Source: Mayfieldus sp963781495 (GTDB lineage Bacteria; Actinomycetota; Thermoleophilia; Solirubrobacterales; 70-9). Taken from it: a stretch of DNA of 64,000 nt. Positions 56,411 through 64,000 of the stretch are shown here, in pieces. The stretch's first letter is position 1, and every line of letters starts with the position of its first letter. The stretch covers positions 1,839,853-1,903,852 of the forward strand of contig CAWAFX010000002.1 of NCBI GenBank assembly GCA_963781495.1, given 5' to 3'. Position numbers and translations under genes: made by a program. The notes under the pieces were generated by a model. The model was not told where the DNA came from. It saw only the letters and a program-made list of their open reading frames with translations, and did no database searches.

Positions 56411-58321
56411 TTGACTCCTAGAACACCGAAGCCAGACTCGCCGCGGAGGTTCGGCACCTTTCGCTCTGCCGCTACCGCCGTCGGGGTATCGGAGCCGTAC
56501 GTCCTGGTTGGCCTGATCTTCCTTGCCCTCGCGCTCGGCGGCGTGGTCCACATCTTTGAGCCGGGCCAGTCGGGCGATCTGATTTGGGCTGCGGCGATCG
56601 TGCTGACGCTGATCCCGCTGACCTGGTCGGTGTTGCGGACCCTGATGAACGGAGACGTCGGCGTCGACGCGATTGCGCTCGTGGCCATGGTCGGTGCGCT
56701 GGCGCTTGGTGAATACCTGGCTGGCGCGGTGATCGCCTTGATGCTGAGCGGCGGGAATGCCCTCGAGGCCGCCGCCGGCCGCCGCGCGCGACGCGAGCTA
56801 ACGGCACTGCTCGAGCGCGCTCCGCGGATCGCCCACCGCCGCGAGGACTCGAAAATCGAGGAAGTTTCGGTCGGGAAGATCGCGGTAGGAGACCGCATCG
56901 TGGTTCGCGCCGGCGAGGTCGTCCCGGTCGATGGGGCGGTACAGAGCGAGCGGGCGGTGATCGACGAGTCGACGCTGACGGGGGAGCCACTTCCGGTCAC
57001 GCACGGCCGCGGCTCGACCATCTCAAGTGGCACGCTCAATGCAGGCGAGGCCTTCGACATGCGCGCCAGCAGAACCTCGTCCGAGAGCGCGTACGCGGGC
57101 ATCGTCGCGCTGGTGAAGGACGCGGAGCAGCAAAGAGCTCCGTTTGTCCGAATGGCCGATCGGTACGCCGCGATCCTCTTGCCGGTGACGCTCGTGATCG
57201 CTGGTGCGGCATGGGCGTTTAGCGGCGATCCCGTCCGTGCGCTGGCGGTGCTTGTCGTTGCCACCCCTTGCCCGCTGATTCTCGCTGCACCGGTGGCCTT
57301 GATCTCGGGCGTCTCGCGAGCCGCCCACATCGGCGTGATCGCAAAGGGCGGGGGCACGATTGAGAAGCTCGGGGAGGCCAGAACGGTGCTACTCGACAAG
57401 ACCGGGACGCTCACCCATGGGCGACCCGAGATCGAGCAGGTGAAGAGCACCGACGGACTGGCGCCGGAAGAGGTCCTGCGGCTGGCCGCCTCGGTGGACC
57501 AGCTCTCAGCCCACGTCTTGGCCGAGGCCCTCGTTCACGGGGCTGAAGGTCGTGGGCTTGAACTCGAGTTTCCCGAGGAGGTGGTCGAGGAGCCTGGCCA
57601 AGGGATCGAGGGCGAGGTCGGGGGGCATCGCGTAGCTGTGGGCAGCGACGCATGGCTGCGACAGCGCGGCTACTCCGGAACGGACGCAGCTGAGCGGCTC
57701 TTGGATGGTTCCGCCGAGCCCGGTTGGGCCAGAGTTCTGGTTGGCGTGGACGGCGGGCTTGCGGGAGCCGTGCTTATGGCAGATCGCCTGCGTGATGACG
57801 CAGGCGATCTGACGAAAGAGCTCCGAGGCGCCGGCGTGGTGGAAGTCGTGCTTGTCACTGGCGACCAGCGGGCGGTCGGGGAGGCGGTCGGTGAGGCAGT
57901 GGGCGTCGATCAGGTCTTCACCGAGTGCTCGCCCGACGAGAAGATCGAGGTCGTGCGCCGAGCGCGCGAGCGCTCCGAGGGGGGCACTGTCGTCATGGTC
58001 GGTGACGGGGTCAACGATGCCCCAGCGCTCGCACTGGCCGACGTCGGCATCGCGATGGGCGGCGTCGGGGCGACCGTGTCCTCGGAAACCGCCGATGCGG
58101 TGATCGCCGTTGACAAGGTGGATCGCGTCGCGGATGCGATCCGGATCGGTCGGCGCTCGCTAACCATCGCGCGCCAGAGTGTTGTCGCCGGCCTCGGCCT
58201 GAGTTTCATCGCGATGGGATTCGCCGCCTTCGGCTACATCGCGCCGGTGGCGGGAGCGCTGCTGCAGGAGGGGATCGACGTTGCCGTGATCCTGAATGCG
58301 CTGCGTGCGCTGAAAGAGTGA
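56411..58321 (+). CDS. P1B-type heavy-metal ATPase without N-terminal metal-binding domain
   Basis: 636 aa from TTG 56411; further upstream the frame is open but not family-like. Core motifs: TGEP (DESTLTGEPLPV), phosphorylation site DKTGTLTHGRPEI, GDGVNDAPALALADVGIAMG. The membrane metal site is TPCPL (VVATPCPLILAAPVAL), not the CPC of copper pumps, and the usual SxHP of the nucleotide domain reads SAHV. There is no HMA domain. Metal specificity (Zn, Cd, Co or other) is uncertain. It is the largest gene between the tRNA-Arg fragment and the intact tRNA-Arg. Confidence 0.88.
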   Translation: MTPRTPKPDSPRRFGTFRSAATAVGVSEPYVLVGLIFLALALGGVVHIFEPGQSGDLIWAAAIVLTLIPLTWSVLRTLMNGDVGVDAIALVAMVGALALGEYLAGAVIALMLSGGNALEAAAGRRARRELTALLERAPRIAHRREDSKIEEVSVGKIAVGDRIVVRAGEVVPVDGAVQSERAVIDESTLTGEPLPVTHGRGSTISSGTLNAGEAFDMRASRTSSESAYAGIVALVKDAEQQRAPFVRMADRYAAILLPVTLVIAGAAWAFSGDPVRALAVLVVATPCPLILAAPVALISGVSRAAHIGVIAKGGGTIEKLGEARTVLLDKTGTLTHGRPEIEQVKSTDGLAPEEVLRLAASVDQLSAHVLAEALVHGAEGRGLELEFPEEVVEEPGQGIEGEVGGHRVAVGSDAWLRQRGYSGTDAAERLLDGSAEPGWARVLVGVDGGLAGAVLMADRLRDDAGDLTKELRGAGVVEVVLVTGDQRAVGEAVGEAVGVDQVFTECSPDEKIEVVRRARERSEGGTVVMVGDGVNDAPALALADVGIAMGGVGATVSSETADAVIAVDKVDRVADAIRIGRRSLTIARQSVVAGLGLSFIAMGFAAFGYIAPVAGALLQEGIDVAVILNALRALKE

Positions 58322-58433
58322 CCGGGTGGGCTCGTCCGACGTGCGTTTGGTCGAAAAATGCGTAGTAGGCATCCCGAGTTCGTTCGGCGTCGCCTGCATT
58401 GCGCGAGGAGGAGCACCAGAGAAGTTGATCGGC

Positions 58434-58898
58434 CTAGCGGGTGCCGTTTCCCGCTGTTGCGGTGAAACGCAGGCGATCGAACAGCTCCTCGGCCGTGTTC
58501 GCAGACAAGTTGGCGAGGGCCATTGCTCGTGCGACGGCGTCGACGGCGGCCAGCTCATCTGGCGACAGGTAGTCGGCCGCGCTAGCGGCCAGATCAGCAG
58601 AGATCGGGCCGCGAAAGCGTGCTTCGGCCAGCGCCGCAGCGTAGGCGACGGCTGCACGGTTGCGCTCGTCGAGGGCCCCCAGGTCGCCCAGGCCGATCGC
58701 CTCAAGATCGTCCGAGGAAACACCCGCGCGGTTCGCCCAGCGCTCGTGAACGAGGGTGCAGCCGCGGCAGGAATTCACACGGCTGACGGCAACCATGACC
58801 CGCTCACGCAGGTCTGGATCGAGGCCGGCCCCTAGGTAGGCGGCAGTTAGTGGTCGGGCCCGCCGCGCTACGCCAGCCAGGTCGCGGATCGCCTCCAC
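58434..58898 (-). CDS. AhpD/carboxymuconolactone-decarboxylase-like protein
   Basis: 154 aa from GTG 58898. The CxxC redox motif with following His reads VNSCRGCTLVHE, typical of AhpD-type alkylhydroperoxidase proteins, and helices AAVAYAAALAEARF and ELAAVDAVARAMALANLSANTAEEL fill the fold. A longer frame to 59087 is rejected because it runs into the divergent gene. Possibly antioxidant; the partner is unknown. Confidence 0.78.
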   Translation of the reverse strand: MEAIRDLAGVARRARPLTAAYLGAGLDPDLRERVMVAVSRVNSCRGCTLVHERWANRAGVSSDDLEAIGLGDLGALDERNRAAVAYAAALAEARFRGPISADLAASAADYLSPDELAAVDAVARAMALANLSANTAEELFDRLRFTATAGNGTR

Positions 58899-58977
58899 CG
58901 GCGAGGTGAAGGTGCGGGGCGACCGGCGAGGAGCGGATCCGGCAATGCAGCAGATTGTCTCAATTATGGTCTCCGGC

Positions 58978-60180
58978 GTGACCAAAGCAGAGCCGTCGCT
59001 GGATGAAGAGTCCGCAGCAGCACCGGGCGGGGCTCCGGCGGCGCTGGCGCAGCTGATCGAGCGCTTCGATCCGGCGGTCATCGACATCCCCAGCGGCAGC
59101 GCTCGAATTCGGCTCTCGGTCGGCGATCGGGAGCACTGGGACGCTGCGATCTCAGACGAGCAGATCGAGCTTCTGCCCGCCGACGGCGACTACGACGCCG
59201 AGCTGAGCGCAGATGCCCAGACCTGGGAGCAGATCGCCACCGACCTACGCGGCGGCATGACCGCCTTCCAGCGCGGCCGGCTGCGGGTGCGGCGCAACCT
59301 ACACCTCGGGGTCGGCTTCCTGGCGGCCACCAGCGGGATCATCGATCCCGGGCGGCTGCGCTTCGCCTCGGTTCGAACCCGGGTCGGCAAGCTCTCGACC
59401 CTGGAGGCGGGGCGCGGCGAGCCCGTGATCTGCATCCACGGGCTTGGCGCGACCAAGGCCTCGTTCCTGCCGACGATCGCTGCGCTTGCCGGCCAGTGGC
59501 GGGTTATCGGCGTCGACCTGCCCGGCTTCGGCGAATCCGAGAAGCCGCTCGGCGCCGCCTACGACGCTCCCTACTTCGCCGATGCGGTCGCCGCGCTTCT
59601 CGACCAGCTGGAGATCGAGCGGGCCCACATAATCGGCAACAGCATGGGGGGCAGGGTTGCGATCGAGGTCGGCCTGCTGCACCCAAAGCGGGTGCGGCGC
59701 ATGGCCCTGCTGAGCCCGGCCCTGGCCTGGCTGCGCGACCGGCGCTGGCGCTGGCTGCTGCGGGCGCCGCTACCGAAGCTGGGGCTGGTCCAGCCGGCGC
59801 CGCGGGTGATCGCCGAGCCGCTGGTGCGCAGCCTCGTCCCCGGAGGGCGCGACGGTTGGTCGGCGGCCGGGGTCGACGAGTTCCTTCGCTCCTATCTGAC
59901 GCCGCGCGGTCGGGTCGCGTTCTATGAGGCAGCGCGCAACATCTACCTCGACGAGCCGCATGGCGAGCAGGGGCTGTGGACCCGGCTTGCGCAGATGTCG
60001 CCGCAGACGCTGTTCGTCTGGGGACGCAATGACAAGCTGGTCCCGGTCGCATTCCGCAAGCACGTCGAGGAGGCGCTGCCGGCCGCCCGCCACCTGGAGC
60101 TCGACTGCGGCCACGTACCCCAGCTCGAGGCGCCCAAGCAGACGCACGAGGCGATCCGCCAGTTCTTCGTCGAGCGCTAG
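58978..60180 (+). CDS. SCP2-like / alpha-beta hydrolase fusion
   Basis: 400 aa from GTG 58978 (TATGGT at 58965-58970, 7 nt upstream). Residues about 25-125 look like an SCP2 lipid-carrier domain (SARIRLSVGDREHWDAAI ... DAELSADAQTWEQIATDLRGGM). The alpha/beta hydrolase domain (about 150-400) shows the oxyanion segment CIHGLGATKASF, nucleophile elbow GNSMGG, acid region FVWGRNDKLVP and catalytic His in DCGHVPQLEAP. Probably an esterase or lipase of a lipid-like substrate. Second SCP2 fusion of this window. Confidence 0.82.
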   Translation: MTKAEPSLDEESAAAPGGAPAALAQLIERFDPAVIDIPSGSARIRLSVGDREHWDAAISDEQIELLPADGDYDAELSADAQTWEQIATDLRGGMTAFQRGRLRVRRNLHLGVGFLAATSGIIDPGRLRFASVRTRVGKLSTLEAGRGEPVICIHGLGATKASFLPTIAALAGQWRVIGVDLPGFGESEKPLGAAYDAPYFADAVAALLDQLEIERAHIIGNSMGGRVAIEVGLLHPKRVRRMALLSPALAWLRDRRWRWLLRAPLPKLGLVQPAPRVIAEPLVRSLVPGGRDGWSAAGVDEFLRSYLTPRGRVAFYEAARNIYLDEPHGEQGLWTRLAQMSPQTLFVWGRNDKLVPVAFRKHVEEALPAARHLELDCGHVPQLEAPKQTHEAIRQFFVER

Positions 60181-60219
60181 TTGTAGCTACCCCGGATGAC
60201 TGCCGATCGGAGATCCTGC

Positions 60220-60426
60220 TTAGCGTTGGCGATTTTCGATCCAGGCAATGAACTGCGGCCAGAGGCGCGCGAGGATGATCACCGCGATCACGGCGACCAT
60301 GATGACCAGACCCGCTCCGTGGGCAAAGTGACGGATAAGAAAACCGCGTCCTGCGCCCAGCAGCATTAGCCGATCGTAGACCCCAGAAGTCTTGCCCCCG
60401 GATGGCTGCCGAGTTCGCTCCCCCAT
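60220..60426 (-). CDS. Possible small membrane protein
   Basis: 68 aa from ATG 60426 (an in-frame start at 60447 also exists). One strong helix, GLVIMVAVIAVIILARLWPQFIAWI, follows a basic N-terminus. No family recognised. The remainder of 60181-60680 holds no other credible gene. Confidence 0.45.
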   Translation of the reverse strand: MGERTRQPSGGKTSGVYDRLMLLGAGRGFLIRHFAHGAGLVIMVAVIAVIILARLWPQFIAWIENRQR

Positions 60427-60506
60427 CGCGCGATGAGCGATAGGCACGGCGCTGCAGTTCTATCGCCTCGCAGGCACGAAGCCCTGGTCCGAATCCAGCG
60501 ACCTTC

Positions 60507-60533
60507 GTCCCGCAGCCGGAGAGGCTGCGGGAC
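60507..60533. terminator. Strong hairpin, probable intrinsic terminator
   Basis: GTCCCGCAGCC-GGAGA-GGCTGCGGGAC is a perfect 11-bp stem with a 5-nt loop, followed by TGTTCGT. It lies near the right end of the island, 148 nt before the intact tRNA-Arg. The T-tract is weak. Confidence 0.5.
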
Positions 60534-60680
60534 TGTTCGTGCGTGGCCCCCGCATCGGATGGGCGTCGATAGGTCGCCGGTCGATTTGGGCAGAATATGG
60601 CCAGATTGTCCGAATGTGCCCGGCCGCGCACTAAGGCCGAGTACCAGGAAACGGCTTCCTAGAGCCGAAATCTAGATCCC

Positions 60681-60753
60681 GCCCCCGTAGCTCAGTGGAC
60701 AGAGCGGCGGCCTTCTAAGCCGCGGGTCGCAGGTTCGAATCCTGCCGGGGGCG
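60681..60753 (+). tRNA. tRNA-Arg (anticodon TCT)
   Basis: 73 nt: acceptor GCCCCCG/CGGGGGC, D-arm GCTCAGTGGACAGAGC, anticodon arm GCGGC-CTTCTAA-GCCGC with TCT, T-arm GCAGG-TTCGAAT-CCTGC, discriminator G; CCA not encoded. Its first 41 nt are duplicated at 55925-55965. Confidence 0.96.
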
Positions 60754-60774
60754 CTGGCGGGTAGGGGCTCCCGA

Positions 60775-61191
60775 TCAGTCGTGGAGCAAGGGCGCGTAGG
60801 AGATGCCGACGATCACCGAATCGACGGTCTGCACGCGGGCGACCGTTTGACCCCATGGCTCTTGGCGGGCGCCGTGGAGCAGTTCGAAGCCCCGCTCCTG
60901 CAACTCCGCGGCGGCGGCGCTGACGGCATCGGCATCGGCCACCTCGAACTCGATCGACATCTGCGGGACCGGGCGCTCGGCGGGCCACTCGGGCGCGCCG
61001 AAGCAGGCCTCGGCCGCCTGCGAGAGGGGCCAGACCGAGAAGTGCTTGGCTCCTTCGATCTCCTCGCTGTGGAAGTACTCGCCGCCTTCCCCGGCTCGCA
61101 ACGGCAGGCCGAGGGCTTCGACGTAGAGCTTGCGGCTCTCCGGCGGATCGGCGGAGATGACGCTTACGGTGGCGATGAACTCGATGTCCAT
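60775..61191 (-). CDS. VOC-family (glyoxalase-like) protein
   Basis: 138 aa from ATG 61191 with GAGGGAG upstream. Beta-alpha-beta-beta-beta modules are recognisable from SVISADPPESRKLYVEALGLPL and MSIEFEVADADAVSAAAAELQERGF. Enzyme activity cannot be assigned from sequence. Downstream of another VOC gene on the same strand, separated by a strong hairpin. Confidence 0.8.
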   Translation of the reverse strand: MDIEFIATVSVISADPPESRKLYVEALGLPLRAGEGGEYFHSEEIEGAKHFSVWPLSQAAEACFGAPEWPAERPVPQMSIEFEVADADAVSAAAAELQERGFELLHGARQEPWGQTVARVQTVDSVIVGISYAPLLHD

Positions 61192-61240
61192 GAACACTCC
61201 CTCTCCGATGGTCGCCGGTTCCACGAACAGGCCGCGTGGA

Positions 61241-61264
61241 GGGCCCCGCCGGGTGGCGGGGCCC
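61241..61264. terminator. Strong GC hairpin between two VOC genes
   Basis: GGGCCCCGCC-GGGT-GGCGGGGCCC, a perfect 10-bp stem with a tetraloop, starts 16 nt after the stop of the upstream VOC gene (minus strand). There is no T-tract, so partial termination or mRNA stabilisation are both possible. Confidence 0.45.
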
Positions 61265-61279
61265 AGGTCCCAGCCGGCT

Positions 61280-61654
61280 CTAGGACGACTGGATCAGCCC
61301 GATGACGTGGCCCTCGGGGTCCTTGAGCTGGCCCAGCACCATGCCTCCGGCTTCGGAGAGTGTCTCCGGGCCCATCACCCGCTCGCCGCCGAGGCTCTCC
61401 GCCTTGGCCAGCGCGGCCTCGACGTCCGGCACCTCGACGTAGAAGGTGACATGGCCCTCGTAACCCTCGGGCCCGCCGGCGACGCCGCCGCCGATCCCGA
61501 CCCCGTCTGAGTTGGTGTTGCCGTCACGCTGGACGACGCCGTAGTTCATCGGGTTGGAGGCGTCGATCTGCCAGTCGAACAGCTGGGAGTAGTACTCGCG
61601 CAGCTTCTCGCCGTCCTTGCCGATCACCTCGAAATGCACGACCGCCTGTCCCAT
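61280..61654 (-). CDS. VOC-family (glyoxalase-like) protein
   Basis: 124-aa protein. VVHFEVIGKDGEKLREYYSQLFDWQI at the N-terminus and MVLGQLKDPEGHVIGLIQ at the C-terminus are typical of short VOC proteins of the YbcL/PhnB-like group; GHVTFYVEVPDVEAALAKAESLG is the central repeat. AAGGAGA precedes ATG 61654, one of few clear Shine-Dalgarno sites in this window. Confidence 0.85.
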   Translation of the reverse strand: MGQAVVHFEVIGKDGEKLREYYSQLFDWQIDASNPMNYGVVQRDGNTNSDGVGIGGGVAGGPEGYEGHVTFYVEVPDVEAALAKAESLGGERVMGPETLSEAGGMVLGQLKDPEGHVIGLIQSS

Positions 61655-61885
61655 TTTCGTCTCCTTTTCGCTCTTTTTGGGGCGTCTGGTTTGTACACCG
61701 CCACTGTCCCTAAGACCGGCCCGCCGGCGGAAATTCATCGAAGTACTTGTCGAGATCGCCGCCCGGAATCGGCGACGTCCTCGCCGATTCACATCTTCGT
61801 TACAGCTCGCTCTTTCCCACACTTATCCTCGGTGCCTGGCAGCTGAGATAGATCGAGACATGCTCCGGCTCGAAGCCTCGCTCGG

Positions 61886-63522
61886 GTGGCGATGACAAGC
61901 AGCGTCGAAGCCACCGGGCAGCGCGCCCAAAGGCGAAGCGCCGACAAGTTGCGCGACGGGCTCGAAAGCCTGCGCGATGAGACCGTCGAATGCGGGGAGG
62001 CGATCTTCGAGAAATGGGAGCCGCTGATCGAGCGGCGCTCCTTTCTGCCCAGCGCCCGCAACCTCGCCTACTACATCGCCCTACGACGCCATGAGCTGCG
62101 CGGGCTGCAACTGGAGCTGATGCCCTGGGGCCTTTCCTCACTCGGGCGCTGCGAGGCGCGGGTGCTGGAGAACCTCGACGCCGTGATCGCCACTCTGACC
62201 CAACTCGAAGCAGGAGCGGAGGCGCCGCGGGGCGACCCGGACCCGCGCGCCTACTTCCAGGGCTATGACCTCCTGCGCCTTCAAAGCGAGGCGGTGCTGG
62301 GGCCGGCGCCGGCAAATCGCGACGTGCGGATCATGGTCACCCTGCCCGCCAAGGCCGCGATCGACTACGGGCCGGTGTTGGACCTCGTCGCCGGGGGCAT
62401 GGACGTGGCGCGGATCAACTGCGCCCATGACGATCCCCGGGCCTGGAGGGCGATGGCCGCGCATGTGCGCAGGGCGGCCACGGAGACGGGCAGGTCCTGC
62501 CGGGTCTGCATGGACATCGGCGGCCCCCGTGCCCGCACGACGGGCGTCGAGGGCCCGGCGGACCGCCGTCTCCAGGCAGGCGAGCGCCTGCTGATGCAGC
62601 GCGATCCAGCCTCGTCAATCGAAGCCGACTACGCCGCCCGATTCCAGAGCTCGATCCCGGAGATCGTCGGACAGCTCAAGGCCGGGGATTCGGTCTGGGT
62701 CGACGAGGGCAAGCTCGGAGCGATCGTCGAGGCCTGCGACGAACACGGTGCTCTTCTCCGCATCACCCAAACTCGACCCAAGGGGGGCGCCTGCGACCAG
62801 ACAAGGGCCTGAACTTTCCCGATACCGAACTGCGGATCAATTCATTGACCGCCAAGGACCTGCGCGACCTCGACGTGATCGCCGAGACCGCGGACATGAT
62901 CGGCTACTCCTTCGTCCAACGGCCCAGCGACATTGAGCTGCTGCAAGGCGAGCTGGCAAAGCGTTTCGAGCGCCCGGATTTGGTTCCCCTGATCGCGAAG
63001 ATCGAGACCAAGCTCGCCATCCGCAACCTTCCCGAACTGATCGTGCAAGCAGCGGGCCGCCAGCCCTTGGCCGTGATGATCGCCAGGGGCGACCTTGCGG
63101 TCGAGCTGGGCTACCGGCGCCTCGCCGAGCTCCAGGAGGAGCTGCTCTGGCTCTGCGAGGCCGCGCACGTACCGATCATCTGGGCGACCCAGGTTCTCGA
63201 CGGTCTCGTCCGCAAGGGAATTGGCGCCCGGGCCGAGGTCACCGATGCGGCGATGTCCGAACGCGCCGAGTGCGTGATGCTCAACAAGGGCCCGTTCGTG
63301 ATCGAGGCGGTGAAGCTGCTTGACGATCTGCTGGGCCGATGGAGGGCACCAGTTCAAGAAGGCCTCCCGAATGCGGGCGCTTCACTCCTGGTGAGGCGGC
63401 AGCTCCTCCAGAGCTTCGAGCTCGAAGCGAAGCAGCTCGACGACGCGGCTGCCGGGGATCGTCTCCTTGAGCATCGCCAGCGACTTCCGGTAATGGCGCA
63501 ACTTGACCTCGGCATCTTCTGA
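61886..63522 (+). pseudogene. Pyruvate-kinase-like gene broken at a G6 run
   Basis: The first frame from GTG 61886 encodes an N-terminal helical region of about 130 residues, then pyruvate-kinase motifs (DVRIMVTLPAKAAIDYG, GMDVARINCAHDDP, CMDIGGPRARTTG), and stops at 62812. The next frame continues with RLRPDKGLNFPDTELRINSLTAKDL, LVPLIAKIETKLAIRN, MIARGDLAVELGY, WATQVLDGLVRKG and MLNKGPFVIEAVKLLDDLL. Adding one G to the G6 at 62782-62787 would join them. After about 63350 the frame runs on into the antisense HD gene. Decay, sequencing error or programmed shift are possible. Confidence 0.75.
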
Positions 63523-63969
63523 CGACAGGCCACCTGCCTCGAGGCTACGAAGCTCTCGCACCTTTGAAACCTTGTCCGCGGCGTAAACGGCTGCCGCGTA
63601 CCCGTCGGCATGCCGCACTCGCTCGCGCACGTCGTCCTTGCGTGCCTCCTCGCTGGGAATCGTTGGATCGTCACTTACCAGGGCGACGAGGTCACTCACC
63701 TGAGGGCCGAAGCGCAGCTCGATTTCCGAGCGCCGGGCGTCGGTGTCCTCGAGTACGTCATGCAGCACGGCGGCGGCGACGACATGATCGGGATAGCGGG
63801 AGCGCCCCAGCAGCGACGCCACCTCCAGCGGGTGGATGACGAAATCGGCTCCGTCCGCCGCCCGGTGTTGGCCCGCGTGCTGCTCGCAGGCGAACTCGAC
63901 TGCGGCCTGCGTCAACGGCAGGTGGCGGGTGAACGTAAGGCTCGGGTCCGGATTCGCTTCGGCGGACAT
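63382..63969 (-). CDS. HD-domain protein, RelA/SpoT hydrolase-like
   Basis: 195-aa protein resembling the N-terminal (p)ppGpp hydrolase domain of SpoT and MESH1-type small alarmone hydrolases: FACEQHAGQHRAADGADFVIHPLEVA, VVAAAVLHDVLEDTDARRSEIELRFG and VYAADKVSKVRELRS. The HD pair lies in LHDVLEDT and further metal or nucleotide ligands in HPLEVA and ADKV. No synthetase domain is attached. The start ATG is 31 nt from the window end, so the upstream context is not visible. Confidence 0.82.
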   Translation of the reverse strand: MSAEANPDPSLTFTRHLPLTQAAVEFACEQHAGQHRAADGADFVIHPLEVASLLGRSRYPDHVVAAAVLHDVLEDTDARRSEIELRFGPQVSDLVALVSDDPTIPSEEARKDDVRERVRHADGYAAAVYAADKVSKVRELRSLEAGGLSSEDAEVKLRHYRKSLAMLKETIPGSRVVELLRFELEALEELPPHQE

Positions 63970-64000
63970 GCGAGGCAGTTTGCGAGCCCCAGTCCGAGAG

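Noticed and set aside
56066..60600. Shared 11-mer TTTGGGCAGAA near 56070 and 60585 as possible attachment core
   Set aside because: Too short, flanks do not match, and the tRNA-Arg duplication is a far better boundary.
60434..60675. Plus-strand open frame upstream of tRNA-Arg
   Set aside because: It spans the perfect hairpin at 60507-60533 and has no family-like or codon-biased sequence.
1..64000. CRISPR arrays, insertion sequences, prophage genes, riboswitches
   Set aside because: No regularly spaced repeats, transposase or integrase motifs, or recognisable riboswitch cores were found on reading both strands.

Overview
The window is about 64 kb of very GC-rich chromosome. It probably comes from an actinobacterium of the class Thermoleophilia (Solirubrobacterales-like). 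This placement is inference from several features: high GC, an A2-type caa3 oxidase (YSHPxVY motif), DUF1015, DUF2510 and DUF3352 proteins, a SnoaL-type N-terminus remnant reading SQENVEVVRRA, many GTG/TTG starts, and a striking excess of apparently leaderless genes with a TANNNT -10 box 6-12 nt before the start codon and no Shine-Dalgarno. No rRNA, CRISPR array, intact transposase or phage gene was seen.

Layout. 1-9.9 kb: cell-wall precursor and housekeeping genes (glmM end, glmS, DUF3352 lipoprotein, NAD(P)HX repair enzyme, CBS protein, alr, CCA-type nucleotidyltransferase, HIT, enoyl-CoA hydratase), then infA. 10.4-15.7 kb: a tightly overlapping minus-strand operon with an AtzG-like small subunit, an amidase, an ABC-2 exporter and a glycoside hydrolase. 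15.8-18.7 kb: secreted and zinc-ribbon proteins and a GT4 glycosyltransferase. 18.8-33.0 kb: a respiratory region. A plus-strand ctaC-ctaD-usp-ctaE operon encodes a canonical oxidase. Further along are a GntR/MlaE-like pair, a dihaem cytochrome c lipoprotein, and a minus-strand operon. That operon carries a COX2-like and a COX1-like protein that have lost almost all metal ligands, followed by ctaA, ctaB, a 38-residue membrane peptide and a subunit IV-like protein.

33.1-38.3 kb: an SCP2-SCP2-R2-like diiron fusion, a PAP2 protein, a flippase-like protein and trxB. 38.4-45.9 kb: an EamA transporter, a complete beta-oxidation set (acyl-CoA dehydrogenase, enoyl-CoA hydratase, 3-hydroxyacyl-CoA dehydrogenase, thiolase) and a class IV aminotransferase. 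46-52.3 kb: rhodanese, Nudix, isochorismatase, and an SDR/OsmC/cobalamin adenosyltransferase operon ending in a 49-aa zinc-ribbon gene, then DUF1015 and tRNA-Pro(TGG). 52.4-55.8 kb: a frameshift-riddled GT-C-like gene and a DUF2510 protein.

55.9-60.75 kb looks like a small genomic island. A 41-nt 5' fragment of tRNA-Arg(TCT) and the intact tRNA-Arg flank a P1B metal ATPase, an AhpD-like protein and an SCP2-hydrolase fusion. 60.8-64 kb: two VOC proteins, a pyruvate-kinase-like gene broken at a G6 run, and an HD (ppGpp hydrolase-like) protein.

The most notable observation is the paired, ungapped loss of cofactor ligands in COX1-like and COX2-like proteins that otherwise keep the family framework and are encoded with the haem A biosynthesis genes.
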